Origin: G963691835 sp963691835 | Lineage (GTDB): Bacteria; Pseudomonadota; Alphaproteobacteria; Thalassobaculales; Thalassobaculaceae | Length of the DNA stretch: 64,000 nucleotides | Direction of reading: 5' to 3' | Assembly (NCBI GenBank): GCA_963691835.1 | Contig: OY829383.1 | Coordinates: 1,054,001 to 1,118,000, forward strand | Shown here: piece after piece, positions 41,509 through 49,929 of the stretch | Layout of the letters: every line of letters begins with the position of its first letter | Numbering within the stretch: position 1 is the stretch's first letter | The notes under the pieces: model-generated | Told to the model about the DNA's origin: nothing | Databases searched by the model: none | Seen by the model: the letters and a program-made list of their open reading frames with translations, nothing else | Program-made: the position numbers and the translations under genes

Positions 41509-44500
41509 TCATGCCGCCACTCCCGCGGTGTCGCCGACGCCTTCAAGCCGGTCTTCCAAGTCGTCACCGGCACGGCGCAAGGCCTCCAGCACGCTTTCGT
41601 CCGGTGTCCAGTAATTGCGCTCATGCGCCTCAAGCAGACGGCTCGCCATCTTCATCGAGGCCTTCGGGTTGTGCGCGGCGAGGCGCTCCCGCATCTCATC
41701 GTCGAGCACGAAGGTTTGTGAGATCTTCTGGTAGACCCACGGCTCAACCGCGCCGGTGGTCGCGGACCAGCCGAGCGTATTCGTCACATGCGCCTCGATC
41801 TGGCGCACACCTTCGTAGCCGTGGGCGAGCATGCTCTCATACCATTTGGGGTTCAGCATGCGGGTCCGGACTTCCAGCGAGACCTGTTCGTCCAAGGTGC
41901 GGACGACGCCTTCGCCGCGTGTCTGGTCGCCGATGTAGACCGGGATCTGGGCGCCGGTTTCCCGCTTCACCGCCCGTCCAATACCGCCAAGCGTGTCGAA
42001 GTAATGGTCGAGGGTCGTGACCCCGAGTTCGACCGATTCAAGGTTCTGATAGGCAAGGTCAACATCCGCCAGCGCGGAGGACAGAAGGCCCGCTTCCCGG
42101 CTCGGACGGCCGTCCCGGCCATAGGCGAAGCATTTCCGCTTTGTGTACGCCTCCGCCAGATCGTCCTCTTCGGCCCACGCACCGCTGTCGATCAGGTGAT
42201 TGACGTTGGAGCCATAGGCCCCGTCCGCGTTACCAAAGACCCGGAGCGCTGCTTTCTCGATGTCGCAGTTGTGCTCCGCCGCGTAGGCGAGCGCGTGCTT
42301 CCGGACGAAGTTCTGCTCTTCCGGCTCCTCCGCCGTCGCCGCCAAGTAGGCAGCCTCGGCGAGCAGTTTCGTCTGAAGCGGCAGAAGATCTCGGAAGATC
42401 CCCGACAGTGTCATCACAGCATCGATGCGGGGCCTGCCGAGCTCCTCCAGTGGAATGAGTGCTGCTCCACTGAGACGTCCGTACCCGTCGAACCGGGGCT
42501 TGGCGCCGATGAGGGCGAGGGCCTGAGCGATCGGCCCACCTTCGCTCTTCAAGTTGTCGCTGCCCCAAAGAACCATGGCGATCGTCTCGGGCAGCGGGTT
42601 GCCGTCCTCAAGATGGCGCGCCACGAGACGGTCGGCCTGCCGGGTTCCATCGGCGATGGCGAACGCGCTCGGGATCCGGAACGGATCGAAGCCGTGAATG
42701 TTCCGCCCAGTCGGCAGGATCTCCGGGTTCCGCACAAGATCGCCGCTGGGTGCGGGCTGCACATACCGTCCATCAAGCGCGCGCAAGATGGCGGGGGTCT
42801 CATGATCCTCGGCGATCAGCGCGTCGAGCCGAACAATATCGGTCAGGTGTGCAACGCGTTCGCGGCTGGCGCGCTTGCCGCCCATTGACGCCGCCTTTTT
42901 CGGCGAAACACCTGCGATCACCGCGTCGATCGCTTCCCGGTCGAGGACGTCCTGCTCTGAGACGGCGTCTTGCGCATCGGCCATCGATTGCAGGAGATCC
43001 GCGCGCTGCTCTGCGGTCGGCGGGGCGCCGACGACGTGGAGGCCGTGTGGGATGAGCGTGGCCTCGATTTCCGCAACGGATGTGTTGAGCGCCAGGATCG
43101 CCGCATCCTCGTCGGGTGCCCATTCCGGGCTCGTCGGGACAAGATCCAACTCCGCCGCCTGGGCCTGGATGAGGGGCACGAGCCGGGCCCGTTCCTCACC
43201 GGCCTCGGGCGGCAAGCCGCGCCACCGCTCGATGGAAGCCTTCAGATCGATCAGACCCTTGTAGAGGCCCGCCTTCGCGAGGACCGGTGTCAGATAGCTG
43301 ATCAGCGTCGCCCCGGCCCGGCGTTTCGCAATCGTGCCTTCGGATGGATTGTTGGCGGCGTAGAGATAAAGATTCGGCAAGTCCCCGATCAGCCGCTCCG
43401 GCCAACAGGAGCCGGTCATCCCGGCCTGCTTGCCCGGCATGAACTCAAGCGCGCCGTGTGTCCCGAAGTGAAGCACGGCGTCCGCGTCCAACTCGGTCCG
43501 AAGCCAGCGGTAGAAGGCGGAGAACGCATGGGTCGGCGCGAACCCGCTTTCAAACAGCAGGCGCATCGGGTCGCCCTCGTATCCGAAGCCTGGTTGGACC
43601 GCGACGACGACGTTGCCGAACCGCTCTCCCAACACGAAGAGAGACCGGCCGTCCGTCAGATGGCGGCCCGGTGCTGGACCCCATTGGGCCTCAATCTCAT
43701 CCAAGTACGGCTCGGTTCGGACGTGATCATCCGCGCCGACCGTCGCCAGAACGTTCGCATCGGTCCCGAACTTTGCGCTGTTACCCGTGAGGATCGCGTC
43801 ACGCAGCGCATCCGCACTCTCCGGCACGTCGACTTTGTAGCCGTCGTCCGCCAGCCCATTCAGCGTGTTGTAGAGGGACTCGAACACCGACAGGTGCGCC
43901 GCCGTCCCGGTTGCACCGCCGTTCGGGGGGAAGTTGAACAGAACAATGGCAACCGTCCGGTCAGACTTCGCGGTCGCCCGCAGGCGGACCATCTTCTCGA
44001 CACGGGCGGCCAGGGCATCGGTCCGCTCCTCATCCGACCGCATGGCTCTCGGCTGCCCATCGGCGGTCTCGGCAGAGCGCCCGCCGAACACGGTCGGCGC
44101 CACCGCCCCGTCGATCTCCGGGATCGCCACCATCATCGTCGTCTCAACCGGGGAGAGACCCCGCCCATCATGGCGCCAGGACTCCAGAGACTGGAACTCA
44201 AGCGGCTGCGCGACGACGTAGGGGACATCCAACTCGGTCAGAACCGCACGGGCGGCATCGGAATCGTTGTAGGCGGGTCCCCCGACCAAGGAGAAACCCG
44301 TTAGCGATACCAGGGCGTCAATCGTGGTCCGCTCACCGTCCCGGAAGTAACGATCGACGGCCGGGCGCGCATCGAGGCCGCTTGCGAAGGCGGGTATGAC
44401 GCGCATCCCCCGGGCTTCGAATGCGGCAATCACGCCGTCGAAGTGTCCCGTGTCGCCGGAGAGGACGTAGGAGCGCATCAGCAGCAGACCGACGGTACCC

Positions 44501-45261
44501 TTGGTCCCGCTCTTGCGCTCTGGCCCCGGCAGGCAGGCCAGATCGGTCGTCATCCCGCCCTCAATCCGGGGATGGTAGAGCCCGACATCCGGATACTCGA
44601 TCGGCAGCGTGGGATTGAGCGCGCCGCGAAGTGCCTTGCGATCGCCATCCGCATAGCGGTCGAGGAGATAGCGGACGAGGTTGCTCAGATTGGCTTCCGA
44701 TCCGGCAAGCCAATACTGCATCGTCAGGAAGTACGCGCGGAGATCCTGGGCGGAGCCGGGCACGAACTTCAGGATTCGCGGCAAACGGCGCAGCATCGCC
44801 ATCTGTCCCGATCCGGAACTTGCCCCTTTTTTCGGAGAACCACGAAGCCGCTTGAGAAGCGCCATCGGACCCTTGTCGGCATTGGCCATGGCAAAGCCGC
44901 CCATCCGGGTCAGCTTGATGATCTCCCCAGCCGATACGCATCCGACCAGGGCATCACAGTGATCGCGGCGGGCTTCCAGATCCGGGAGAATCGCCTGTAC
45001 GTGCGGCTCCATGAACAACATCGAGACAAAGATCACGTCCGCGCGGGCGATGTCGGCCTTGCAGGAGGCGAGGCTCTCCGGGTCCGTGTCCCAATGGGAG
45101 GCCACATGGAAGTCGAGCACCAGGCCCGGCATCTCCCGGGTGAGATCCCGCCGCGCCCGCTCGACCGCGCCGGCGGCGTGGCTGTCCAGCGTGATCATCA
45201 CCACCCGTGCCGAGACGGCCCGGGCAGCTTTTCGGTCAGCGTCCGAAATGCGCCTTGGCAT
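41509..45261 (-). CDS. bchH: Magnesium chelatase large subunit
   Basis: This 1250-residue CobN/Mg-chelatase H protein inserts Mg2+ into protoporphyrin IX with BchI and BchD, which are not encoded here. I start it at the ATG at 45261, where the family N-terminus begins (MPRRISDADRKAARAV). The start lies inside bchB, giving a 26-bp overlap. The longer upstream frame is only the shadow of bchB. Conserved blocks include FGTHGALEFMPGKQAGMTG and VNHLIDSGAWAEEDDLAEAY. A low-complexity basic stretch (RLRGSPKKGASSGSGQ) near residue 145 is typical of BchH. Confidence 0.97.
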   Translation of the reverse strand: MPRRISDADRKAARAVSARVVMITLDSHAAGAVERARRDLTREMPGLVLDFHVASHWDTDPESLASCKADIARADVIFVSMLFMEPHVQAILPDLEARRDHCDALVGCVSAGEIIKLTRMGGFAMANADKGPMALLKRLRGSPKKGASSGSGQMAMLRRLPRILKFVPGSAQDLRAYFLTMQYWLAGSEANLSNLVRYLLDRYADGDRKALRGALNPTLPIEYPDVGLYHPRIEGGMTTDLACLPGPERKSGTKGTVGLLLMRSYVLSGDTGHFDGVIAAFEARGMRVIPAFASGLDARPAVDRYFRDGERTTIDALVSLTGFSLVGGPAYNDSDAARAVLTELDVPYVVAQPLEFQSLESWRHDGRGLSPVETTMMVAIPEIDGAVAPTVFGGRSAETADGQPRAMRSDEERTDALAARVEKMVRLRATAKSDRTVAIVLFNFPPNGGATGTAAHLSVFESLYNTLNGLADDGYKVDVPESADALRDAILTGNSAKFGTDANVLATVGADDHVRTEPYLDEIEAQWGPAPGRHLTDGRSLFVLGERFGNVVVAVQPGFGYEGDPMRLLFESGFAPTHAFSAFYRWLRTELDADAVLHFGTHGALEFMPGKQAGMTGSCWPERLIGDLPNLYLYAANNPSEGTIAKRRAGATLISYLTPVLAKAGLYKGLIDLKASIERWRGLPPEAGEERARLVPLIQAQAAELDLVPTSPEWAPDEDAAILALNTSVAEIEATLIPHGLHVVGAPPTAEQRADLLQSMADAQDAVSEQDVLDREAIDAVIAGVSPKKAASMGGKRASRERVAHLTDIVRLDALIAEDHETPAILRALDGRYVQPAPSGDLVRNPEILPTGRNIHGFDPFRIPSAFAIADGTRQADRLVARHLEDGNPLPETIAMVLWGSDNLKSEGGPIAQALALIGAKPRFDGYGRLSGAALIPLEELGRPRIDAVMTLSGIFRDLLPLQTKLLAEAAYLAATAEEPEEQNFVRKHALAYAAEHNCDIEKAALRVFGNADGAYGSNVNHLIDSGAWAEEDDLAEAYTKRKCFAYGRDGRPSREAGLLSSALADVDLAYQNLESVELGVTTLDHYFDTLGGIGRAVKRETGAQIPVYIGDQTRGEGVVRTLDEQVSLEVRTRMLNPKWYESMLAHGYEGVRQIEAHVTNTLGWSATTGAVEPWVYQKISQTFVLDDEMRERLAAHNPKASMKMASRLLEAHERNYWTPDESVLEALRRAGDDLEDRLEGVGDTAGVAA

Positions 45262-46828
45262 CGTACAGGGTCTCGACAGTGATGGTTGATACGCTTCGCT
45301 CCCGCGCGAAGGCCTCGGTATTCCGCCGTGCTTTGCCGCGCACGAAGAACGGGATCTTCTTGAGTTCCTTTTCCGCCTCGAGGGCCCAGACCACCGCACC
45401 ATCGGTGGCGGGGGCTTCCGGCCCGGGATCGGGGCGGTCGACAACGGCCACATCGGCAGCGGGTTCCGCCGCCTCAGCACGCGCCACGGTACCGTGTCCC
45501 AAATGGGACGGGGCCGCGTCATCGTGGAACTCGAAGTCCTCTCGGAACATCTGCAGAAGATGCTCTTCCAGGCCCATCATCAGCGGATGCACCCAGGTGT
45601 CCCAAAGGACGTTCGCTCCCTCGAAGCCCATCTGGGGGGAATAGCGGGCCGGGTGATCCTGGACATGAACCGGTTGGGAGATCACAGCACAGGGCACGCC
45701 CAGGCGTTTGGCGATATGCCGTTCCATCTGGGTCCCAAGAACCAGCTCCGGCTGCAGCTCCTGAACGCGGGATTCCACATCCAGGTAGTCGTCGGTGATC
45801 AGTGCCTCGACACCGAGTTCCTCGGCCAGAGCCCGGACGGCGCGGGCGTACTCGCGGCTGTAGGTTCCAAGACCAACGACCTCGAATCCGAACTCCTCCT
45901 TGGCCACACGGGCCGCCGCCATGGCATGGGTCGCGTCGCCGAAGACGAAAACCCGCTTACCTGTCAGATAGTTGGAATCGATGGAGCGGGAGTACCAAGG
46001 CATCCGCGCTTCGTCATCTTCCAGAGCCGCTTCCGGGTCGAGTCCGGCAAGGTCCGCCACTTCAGCGATGAAAGCCCTCGTCGCACCCACGCCGATGGGC
46101 ACGGTCTTCGTCCATTTCTGCCCGAACGCCCGCTCCAGCCACCGCGCGGCGGTCTCCGCGATCTCCGGATACAGCACGACGTTGAAGTCGGCATCACCAA
46201 GCCGTGTGAGTTCCGACGGGCTCGCCCCCCAGGGGGCCGTCAGATTGACATCAATCCCCATGCGGTCGAGCAGGCGCTTGATCTCGGCCAGATCGTCCCG
46301 GTGCCGGAAACCCAAGGCTGTCGGCCCCAGAATGTTGCACACGGGGCGGGAGCCTTTGGACCTTTCAGCGCGCTGATCATCGACCGTGGGCTCGGCACAG
46401 GTCCGGACGATCCGATAGAAAGTTTCCGCGGCGCCCCAGTTCTCCTTCTTCTGGTAGGAGGGCAGCTCAAGCGGGATCAGGGGTACCGGCAGGCCCAACG
46501 CGCGGCCAAGGCCACCCGGATCATCCTGGATCAACTCGGCCGTGCAGGAGGCACCGACCACCAGGGCCTCAGGCTGGAACCGCTCATAGGCCTCGCGGGC
46601 CGCGGTCTTGAAGATCTCCGCCGTGTCGGAGCCGAGATCCCGCGCCTGGAACGTGGTGTAGGTCACCGGCGGCCGCTTCTTCCGCCGCTCGATCATGGTG
46701 AACAGAAGATCGGCGTAGGTGTCGCCCTGGGGGGCGTGCAGGACGTAGTGGGTCTTCTCCATCGCCGTGACGATGCGCATGGCCCCCACATGGGGCGGTC
46801 CCTCGTATGTCCACATGGTCAGCTGCAC
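45236..46828 (-). CDS. bchB: Dark protochlorophyllide reductase subunit B
   Basis: This 530-residue subunit of the NifK-like catalytic heterotetramer has the N-terminal MQLTMWTYEGPPHVGAMRIV with the Asp/Cys cluster ligands (HAPQGDTYADLL, GASCTAELIQDD). PWYSRSIDSNYLTGKRVFVF lies in the middle. The C-terminal domain (DGAVVWALEAEKELKKIPFF, RRNTEAFARERSV) closes over the substrate. It reduces ring D of protochlorophyllide without light. The enzyme is oxygen-sensitive, so expression together with AcsF implies changing or low oxygen. Its 3' end contains the bchH start. Confidence 0.97.
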   Translation of the reverse strand: MQLTMWTYEGPPHVGAMRIVTAMEKTHYVLHAPQGDTYADLLFTMIERRKKRPPVTYTTFQARDLGSDTAEIFKTAAREAYERFQPEALVVGASCTAELIQDDPGGLGRALGLPVPLIPLELPSYQKKENWGAAETFYRIVRTCAEPTVDDQRAERSKGSRPVCNILGPTALGFRHRDDLAEIKRLLDRMGIDVNLTAPWGASPSELTRLGDADFNVVLYPEIAETAARWLERAFGQKWTKTVPIGVGATRAFIAEVADLAGLDPEAALEDDEARMPWYSRSIDSNYLTGKRVFVFGDATHAMAAARVAKEEFGFEVVGLGTYSREYARAVRALAEELGVEALITDDYLDVESRVQELQPELVLGTQMERHIAKRLGVPCAVISQPVHVQDHPARYSPQMGFEGANVLWDTWVHPLMMGLEEHLLQMFREDFEFHDDAAPSHLGHGTVARAEAAEPAADVAVVDRPDPGPEAPATDGAVVWALEAEKELKKIPFFVRGKARRNTEAFARERSVSTITVETLYDAKAHFGR

Positions 46829-46831
46829 GGC

Positions 46832-48121
46832 CTACACCTCCAACCGGGTGCGGCGGACCAGCGGGCGGGCGAACAGCTCGGCGAGGTCGCCCGCCTGCTC
46901 GAACCCCTGGATCGGCGTGAACAGAAACTCGATGGACCACTTCGTCGCCAGGCCGTCCGCCTCAAGCGGGTTGGCCAAGCCGAGACCGCAGACCGTCAGA
47001 TCCGGGGCGGCCGCGTGGCAGCGATCCAACTGGTTGTCGACATTCTGCCCCTCGGACAGGGTCGTTCCAGCCGGCAGCATGGCCAGTTCCTCGGCCAGAT
47101 GCTGTCGGTGAAGATAGGGGGTTCCGACCTCGATCAACTCAACGCCCAACTCCCGCGCCAGGAAGCGGCCCAGCGGCACCTCCAGTTGGGAATCGGGGAA
47201 GAGGAACATGCGCTTGCCGGAAAGCTGATCCCGGTAGCGGGAGAGCGCCTTGTCCGCCCGCTCAAGGCTCGGCGCGATGGCGGCTGCGACCCGGTCCCGC
47301 GGCACGGCCAAAGCCCCGGCCGCCGCCTCAAACCAAAGCCGGCTGCCCTCCGCACCCAAGGGGAACGGGGCCGCGATCCGTTGTGCACCACGGTCTTCCA
47401 ATGCCCGTGCGGTCTCACCCAGGAATGGTTGGGCGAGGATGTATCTGGTGTTTGGGCCGACGGGAGGGAGCTCCGTTGACCGTCGTGGCGGGAAGAACGA
47501 CACCCGCTCGACGCCCATCGCCGTGAAGATCCGGCGCATCTGATCCTCAACCACATCCGCCAACGCGCCAACGACCAGAAGGGACGTATCCTCGTCCTCG
47601 GGTTCCATCGGCAATGCGGGTACGAGTGCCGTAAGACACGCATCCTCGCCTTGCGTGAACGTGGTCTCGATCCCGCTGCCGGAATAGTTCAGGACCCGCA
47701 CACCGGGGGCGGCTGTCCGGGACAGGCGCTGCGCGGCGCGGGACAGATCGAGCTTAATGACTTCGGATGGGCAGGACCCGACAAGGAACAACAGCTTGAT
47801 ATCCGGCCGCCGCTCCAACAGCCGGGTTACGACCCGGTCGAGCTCGTCGTTTGCATCGGCAAGCCCCGCAAGATCCCGCTCTTCAATAATCGCCGTCGCA
47901 AACCGGGGCTCGGCGAAGATCATCACCCCTGCGGCCGATTGCATGAGGTGCGCGCAGGTTCGAGATCCGACGATCAGGAAGAATGCATCCTGGATCTTCC
48001 GGTGGAGCCAGATGATGCCAGTCAGGCCGCAAAAGACTTCCCGTTGGCCGTGCTCCTTGAGGACCGGCGCGTCGACACACCCCGTGGCCGGACGATCATC
48101 CACAGTGGTCAACGCGCTCAT
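46832..48121 (-). CDS. bchN: Dark protochlorophyllide reductase subunit N
   Basis: This 429-residue NifD-like subunit contributes three cysteines for the [4Fe-4S] cluster: REVFCGLTG, GSRTCAHLMQSAAG and LVGSCPSEVIKLDL. It pairs with BchB around protochlorophyllide. The stop-codon context leaves a 3-bp gap to bchB, while the start overlaps bchF by ATGA. All expected family blocks, including LPAGTTLSEGQNVDNQLDR, are present. Confidence 0.97.
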   Translation of the reverse strand: MSALTTVDDRPATGCVDAPVLKEHGQREVFCGLTGIIWLHRKIQDAFFLIVGSRTCAHLMQSAAGVMIFAEPRFATAIIEERDLAGLADANDELDRVVTRLLERRPDIKLLFLVGSCPSEVIKLDLSRAAQRLSRTAAPGVRVLNYSGSGIETTFTQGEDACLTALVPALPMEPEDEDTSLLVVGALADVVEDQMRRIFTAMGVERVSFFPPRRSTELPPVGPNTRYILAQPFLGETARALEDRGAQRIAAPFPLGAEGSRLWFEAAAGALAVPRDRVAAAIAPSLERADKALSRYRDQLSGKRMFLFPDSQLEVPLGRFLARELGVELIEVGTPYLHRQHLAEELAMLPAGTTLSEGQNVDNQLDRCHAAAPDLTVCGLGLANPLEADGLATKWSIEFLFTPIQGFEQAGDLAELFARPLVRRTRLEV

Positions 48122-48648
48122 ACCGCAGCCTCCCGAACGCCGGCGTTCTCATCCACGCCATCGACGTCGAGACTTGGGCGGGAAAGACGGGCGGCGCGAA
48201 GCTTCAGCAGGAACTGGGCCGCATTGACCGCGTAGGTCACATAAGCCGCAAGGGCGACATACATCTGCTCATGCGCCGTTCCCCACCCGGCAAACAGCAT
48301 CACGAGATACGCCGAGTGAAGCGCGATCACGGCCATGCTGACCACGTCCTCCCAGAAGAAGGCAGGCGCGAAAAGCCAGCGCTCAAAGACGACCTTCTCC
48401 CAGATCGACCCGGTTACCATGATCGCGTAGAGGAACCCGGTCTTCACCACGACGGAGACGGTCGCGGCGAAAAACCCTTCACCTGTAATGAGATACCGGA
48501 CAACAAGCCACAAGCTGACGACAAAGACGAGGAACTGTACGGGAGCGAGTACGCCCTGCACGACGGTCCAGACGCTTTCATCGCGCCGCCGCCGTTCTTC
48601 CGGCGTGTAAATCGCCTTTGATGTTCCTCCGATCGGCCGCCGTTTCAT
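48118..48648 (-). CDS. bchF: 2-vinyl bacteriochlorophyllide hydratase
   Basis: This 176-residue membrane protein starts at the ATG at 48648, which follows GGGAG; in-frame codons further upstream run through the promoter. Four hydrophobic helices are visible (for example VLAPVQFLVFVVSLWLVVRY, and VVVKTGFLYAIMVTGSIWEK). The sequence EKVVFERWLFAPAFFWEDVV is typical of BchF. It hydrates the C3 vinyl group to hydroxyethyl on the way to bacteriochlorophyll a. It is the first gene of the superoperon. Confidence 0.94.
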   Translation of the reverse strand: MKRRPIGGTSKAIYTPEERRRRDESVWTVVQGVLAPVQFLVFVVSLWLVVRYLITGEGFFAATVSVVVKTGFLYAIMVTGSIWEKVVFERWLFAPAFFWEDVVSMAVIALHSAYLVMLFAGWGTAHEQMYVALAAYVTYAVNAAQFLLKLRAARLSRPSLDVDGVDENAGVREAAV

Positions 48649-48704
48649 CGGCAATCTCCCCCCCAGGAGGTGATGGCTAGCCCCACCAAGCGCCTGGAAA
48701 GAAA

Positions 48705-48762
48705 ACTTTAAAGGGCCGATTTTGGGTATGTCAATAAAGATGGACGTCAAGCTAACTTTACA
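48705..48762 (-). promoter_or_regulatory. bchF promoter with two adjacent PpsR/CrtJ-type sites
   Basis: On the minus strand a TTGACA -35 box (plus positions 48729-48734) is separated by 18 bp from TAAAGT (48705-48710). Two TGT-N12-ACA-like sites abut: TGT at 48729-48731 with ACG at 48744-48746, and CGT at 48745-48747 with ACA at 48760-48762. Together they read TGT-N12-ACGT-N12-ACA, symmetric around a central GACGTC. The first site covers the -35 box, so PpsR binding would block RNA polymerase. Each half-site pair has one mismatch to TGT-N12-ACA. The rest of the 317-bp gap shows no gene, and a separate promoter for aerR is not evident. Confidence 0.65.
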
Positions 48763-48965
48763 AAATTCGCGAGAAAGCCGACACTATTGTGGAACTGCTC
48801 TCTATCGGAGCGACGCGATCGGTGTTTCAATATCGGCTGTGTGGGTTCGTCGGATGGGACCGGCTTAGTCACCACTGAGAAATGCTGAGAGCGGCAGTCG
48901 CAAAGCCGTTGTCTCGCTGTGTTCAGGGAAACCCGGATCGTGGCGGGGCGTAGGGGAAACGACCC

Positions 48966-49916
48966 ATGACGCATGCCACGGGCAGAGGCGGACCGCCTCG
49001 GGATCCGGGTCCGCCAAGGAGCGGGCGGGGGCGTGGTGCGCCGGATTGGTCGGAGTCCTCTCGGACAGGCGCCGACGACGACCTGTCGAGCTTGGTTCAA
49101 GGTGAGATTATACCTCGATTGATGATGCTGCACGGCGGAAACCAGAACCCGAATGTTTCAGCACAATCGGCGCAAATCGCTTCGGTATCCGACCGCGAAT
49201 CAAGCAATGGAATGAACCCGGCGCCACGGGATGTCGCTCGCCTTGCCGCCGCTGCGGCGCGTTGTGACAAGGATGCGGCGCGGACAATCATCGATCAGTT
49301 CATGTCACGGGGACTCGGTCTGGAACGGGTGTTTCTTGATCTCCTCGGACCAGCCGCGCAGGAGCTTGGCGCCCAATGGGTTTCGGACGCGTGTGATTTC
49401 GCCGAAGTAACCGTCGGTATCAGCGTCCTTCAACGCCTTCTTAGAGACTTCGGGCCATCGTTCCAGGCGTTGGGCAGTCCGGTCTGGCACGGCCGAAGGG
49501 CACTGATCCTGCCTGTTCCTGGTGAGGACCACATCTTCGGTGCGCTGATGGCCGGAGAATTCTTCCGGCGCGCGGGCTGGGATGTGAGTGACGAGCCGGT
49601 CGCAAAAATCGATGACCTGGCGGCACTGGTCCAACGCGAACCCTTCGCCGTTGTCGGGTTCTCCATCAGCGGTGAGACGCTGAAGGAGCAGGCGGCGGCG
49701 GCCATACAAGTGACCCGCCGCCTTTCCCTAAATCCAACCGTCAGGATCATCTTGGGCGGCAACCTCGTGGCTCAGGATCCGGATCTTGGTTCGGCGTTAG
49801 GCGCCGATGCCGTCGTCAGCAATGGACTCGATGGTGTGACGGTCGCCGACTCACTTGCCCTGGCATCGACAGACTTCTCTGCGAGCGTTCGCAAACCCAT
49901 TCCTTCAGATCAGTAG
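48966..49916 (+). CDS. aerR: B12-binding photosynthesis regulator AerR/PpaA
   Basis: The first ~40 residues of this 316-residue protein are Gly/Arg-rich. A helical segment with LSSLVQGEIIPRLMMLHGG (typical of the family) follows, then a methionine-synthase-like cap (residues about 90-160) and a B12-binding Rossmann domain. That domain contains ILPVPGEDHIFGALMAGEFF (cobalamin His in an E-x-H-x-x-G context), VVGFSISGETL and RIILGGNLV. AerR/PpaA senses light through cobalamin and antagonises CrtJ/PpsR. Location between bchF and ppsR supports the name. It is 13 bp upstream of ppsR, with which it is probably co-transcribed. Confidence 0.92.
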   Translation: MTHATGRGGPPRDPGPPRSGRGRGAPDWSESSRTGADDDLSSLVQGEIIPRLMMLHGGNQNPNVSAQSAQIASVSDRESSNGMNPAPRDVARLAAAAARCDKDAARTIIDQFMSRGLGLERVFLDLLGPAAQELGAQWVSDACDFAEVTVGISVLQRLLRDFGPSFQALGSPVWHGRRALILPVPGEDHIFGALMAGEFFRRAGWDVSDEPVAKIDDLAALVQREPFAVVGFSISGETLKEQAAAAIQVTRRLSLNPTVRIILGGNLVAQDPDLGSALGADAVVSNGLDGVTVADSLALASTDFSASVRKPIPSDQ

Positions 49917-49929
49917 AACATGAGTTCCC

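Noticed and set aside
42970..44304. 444-codon plus-strand frame opposite bchH
   Set aside because: Antisense shadow of a conserved gene with no recognisable motifs.
45494..47479. 661-codon plus-strand frame opposite bchB/bchN
   Set aside because: It is antisense to two certain genes, crosses their boundary and shows no domain.
48766..48965. Further TGT-N12-ACA PpsR sites nearer to aerR
   Set aside because: Every TGT in this part was checked at the 12-base spacing and none is followed by ACA or a one-base variant, so only the pair at 48729-48762 is kept.
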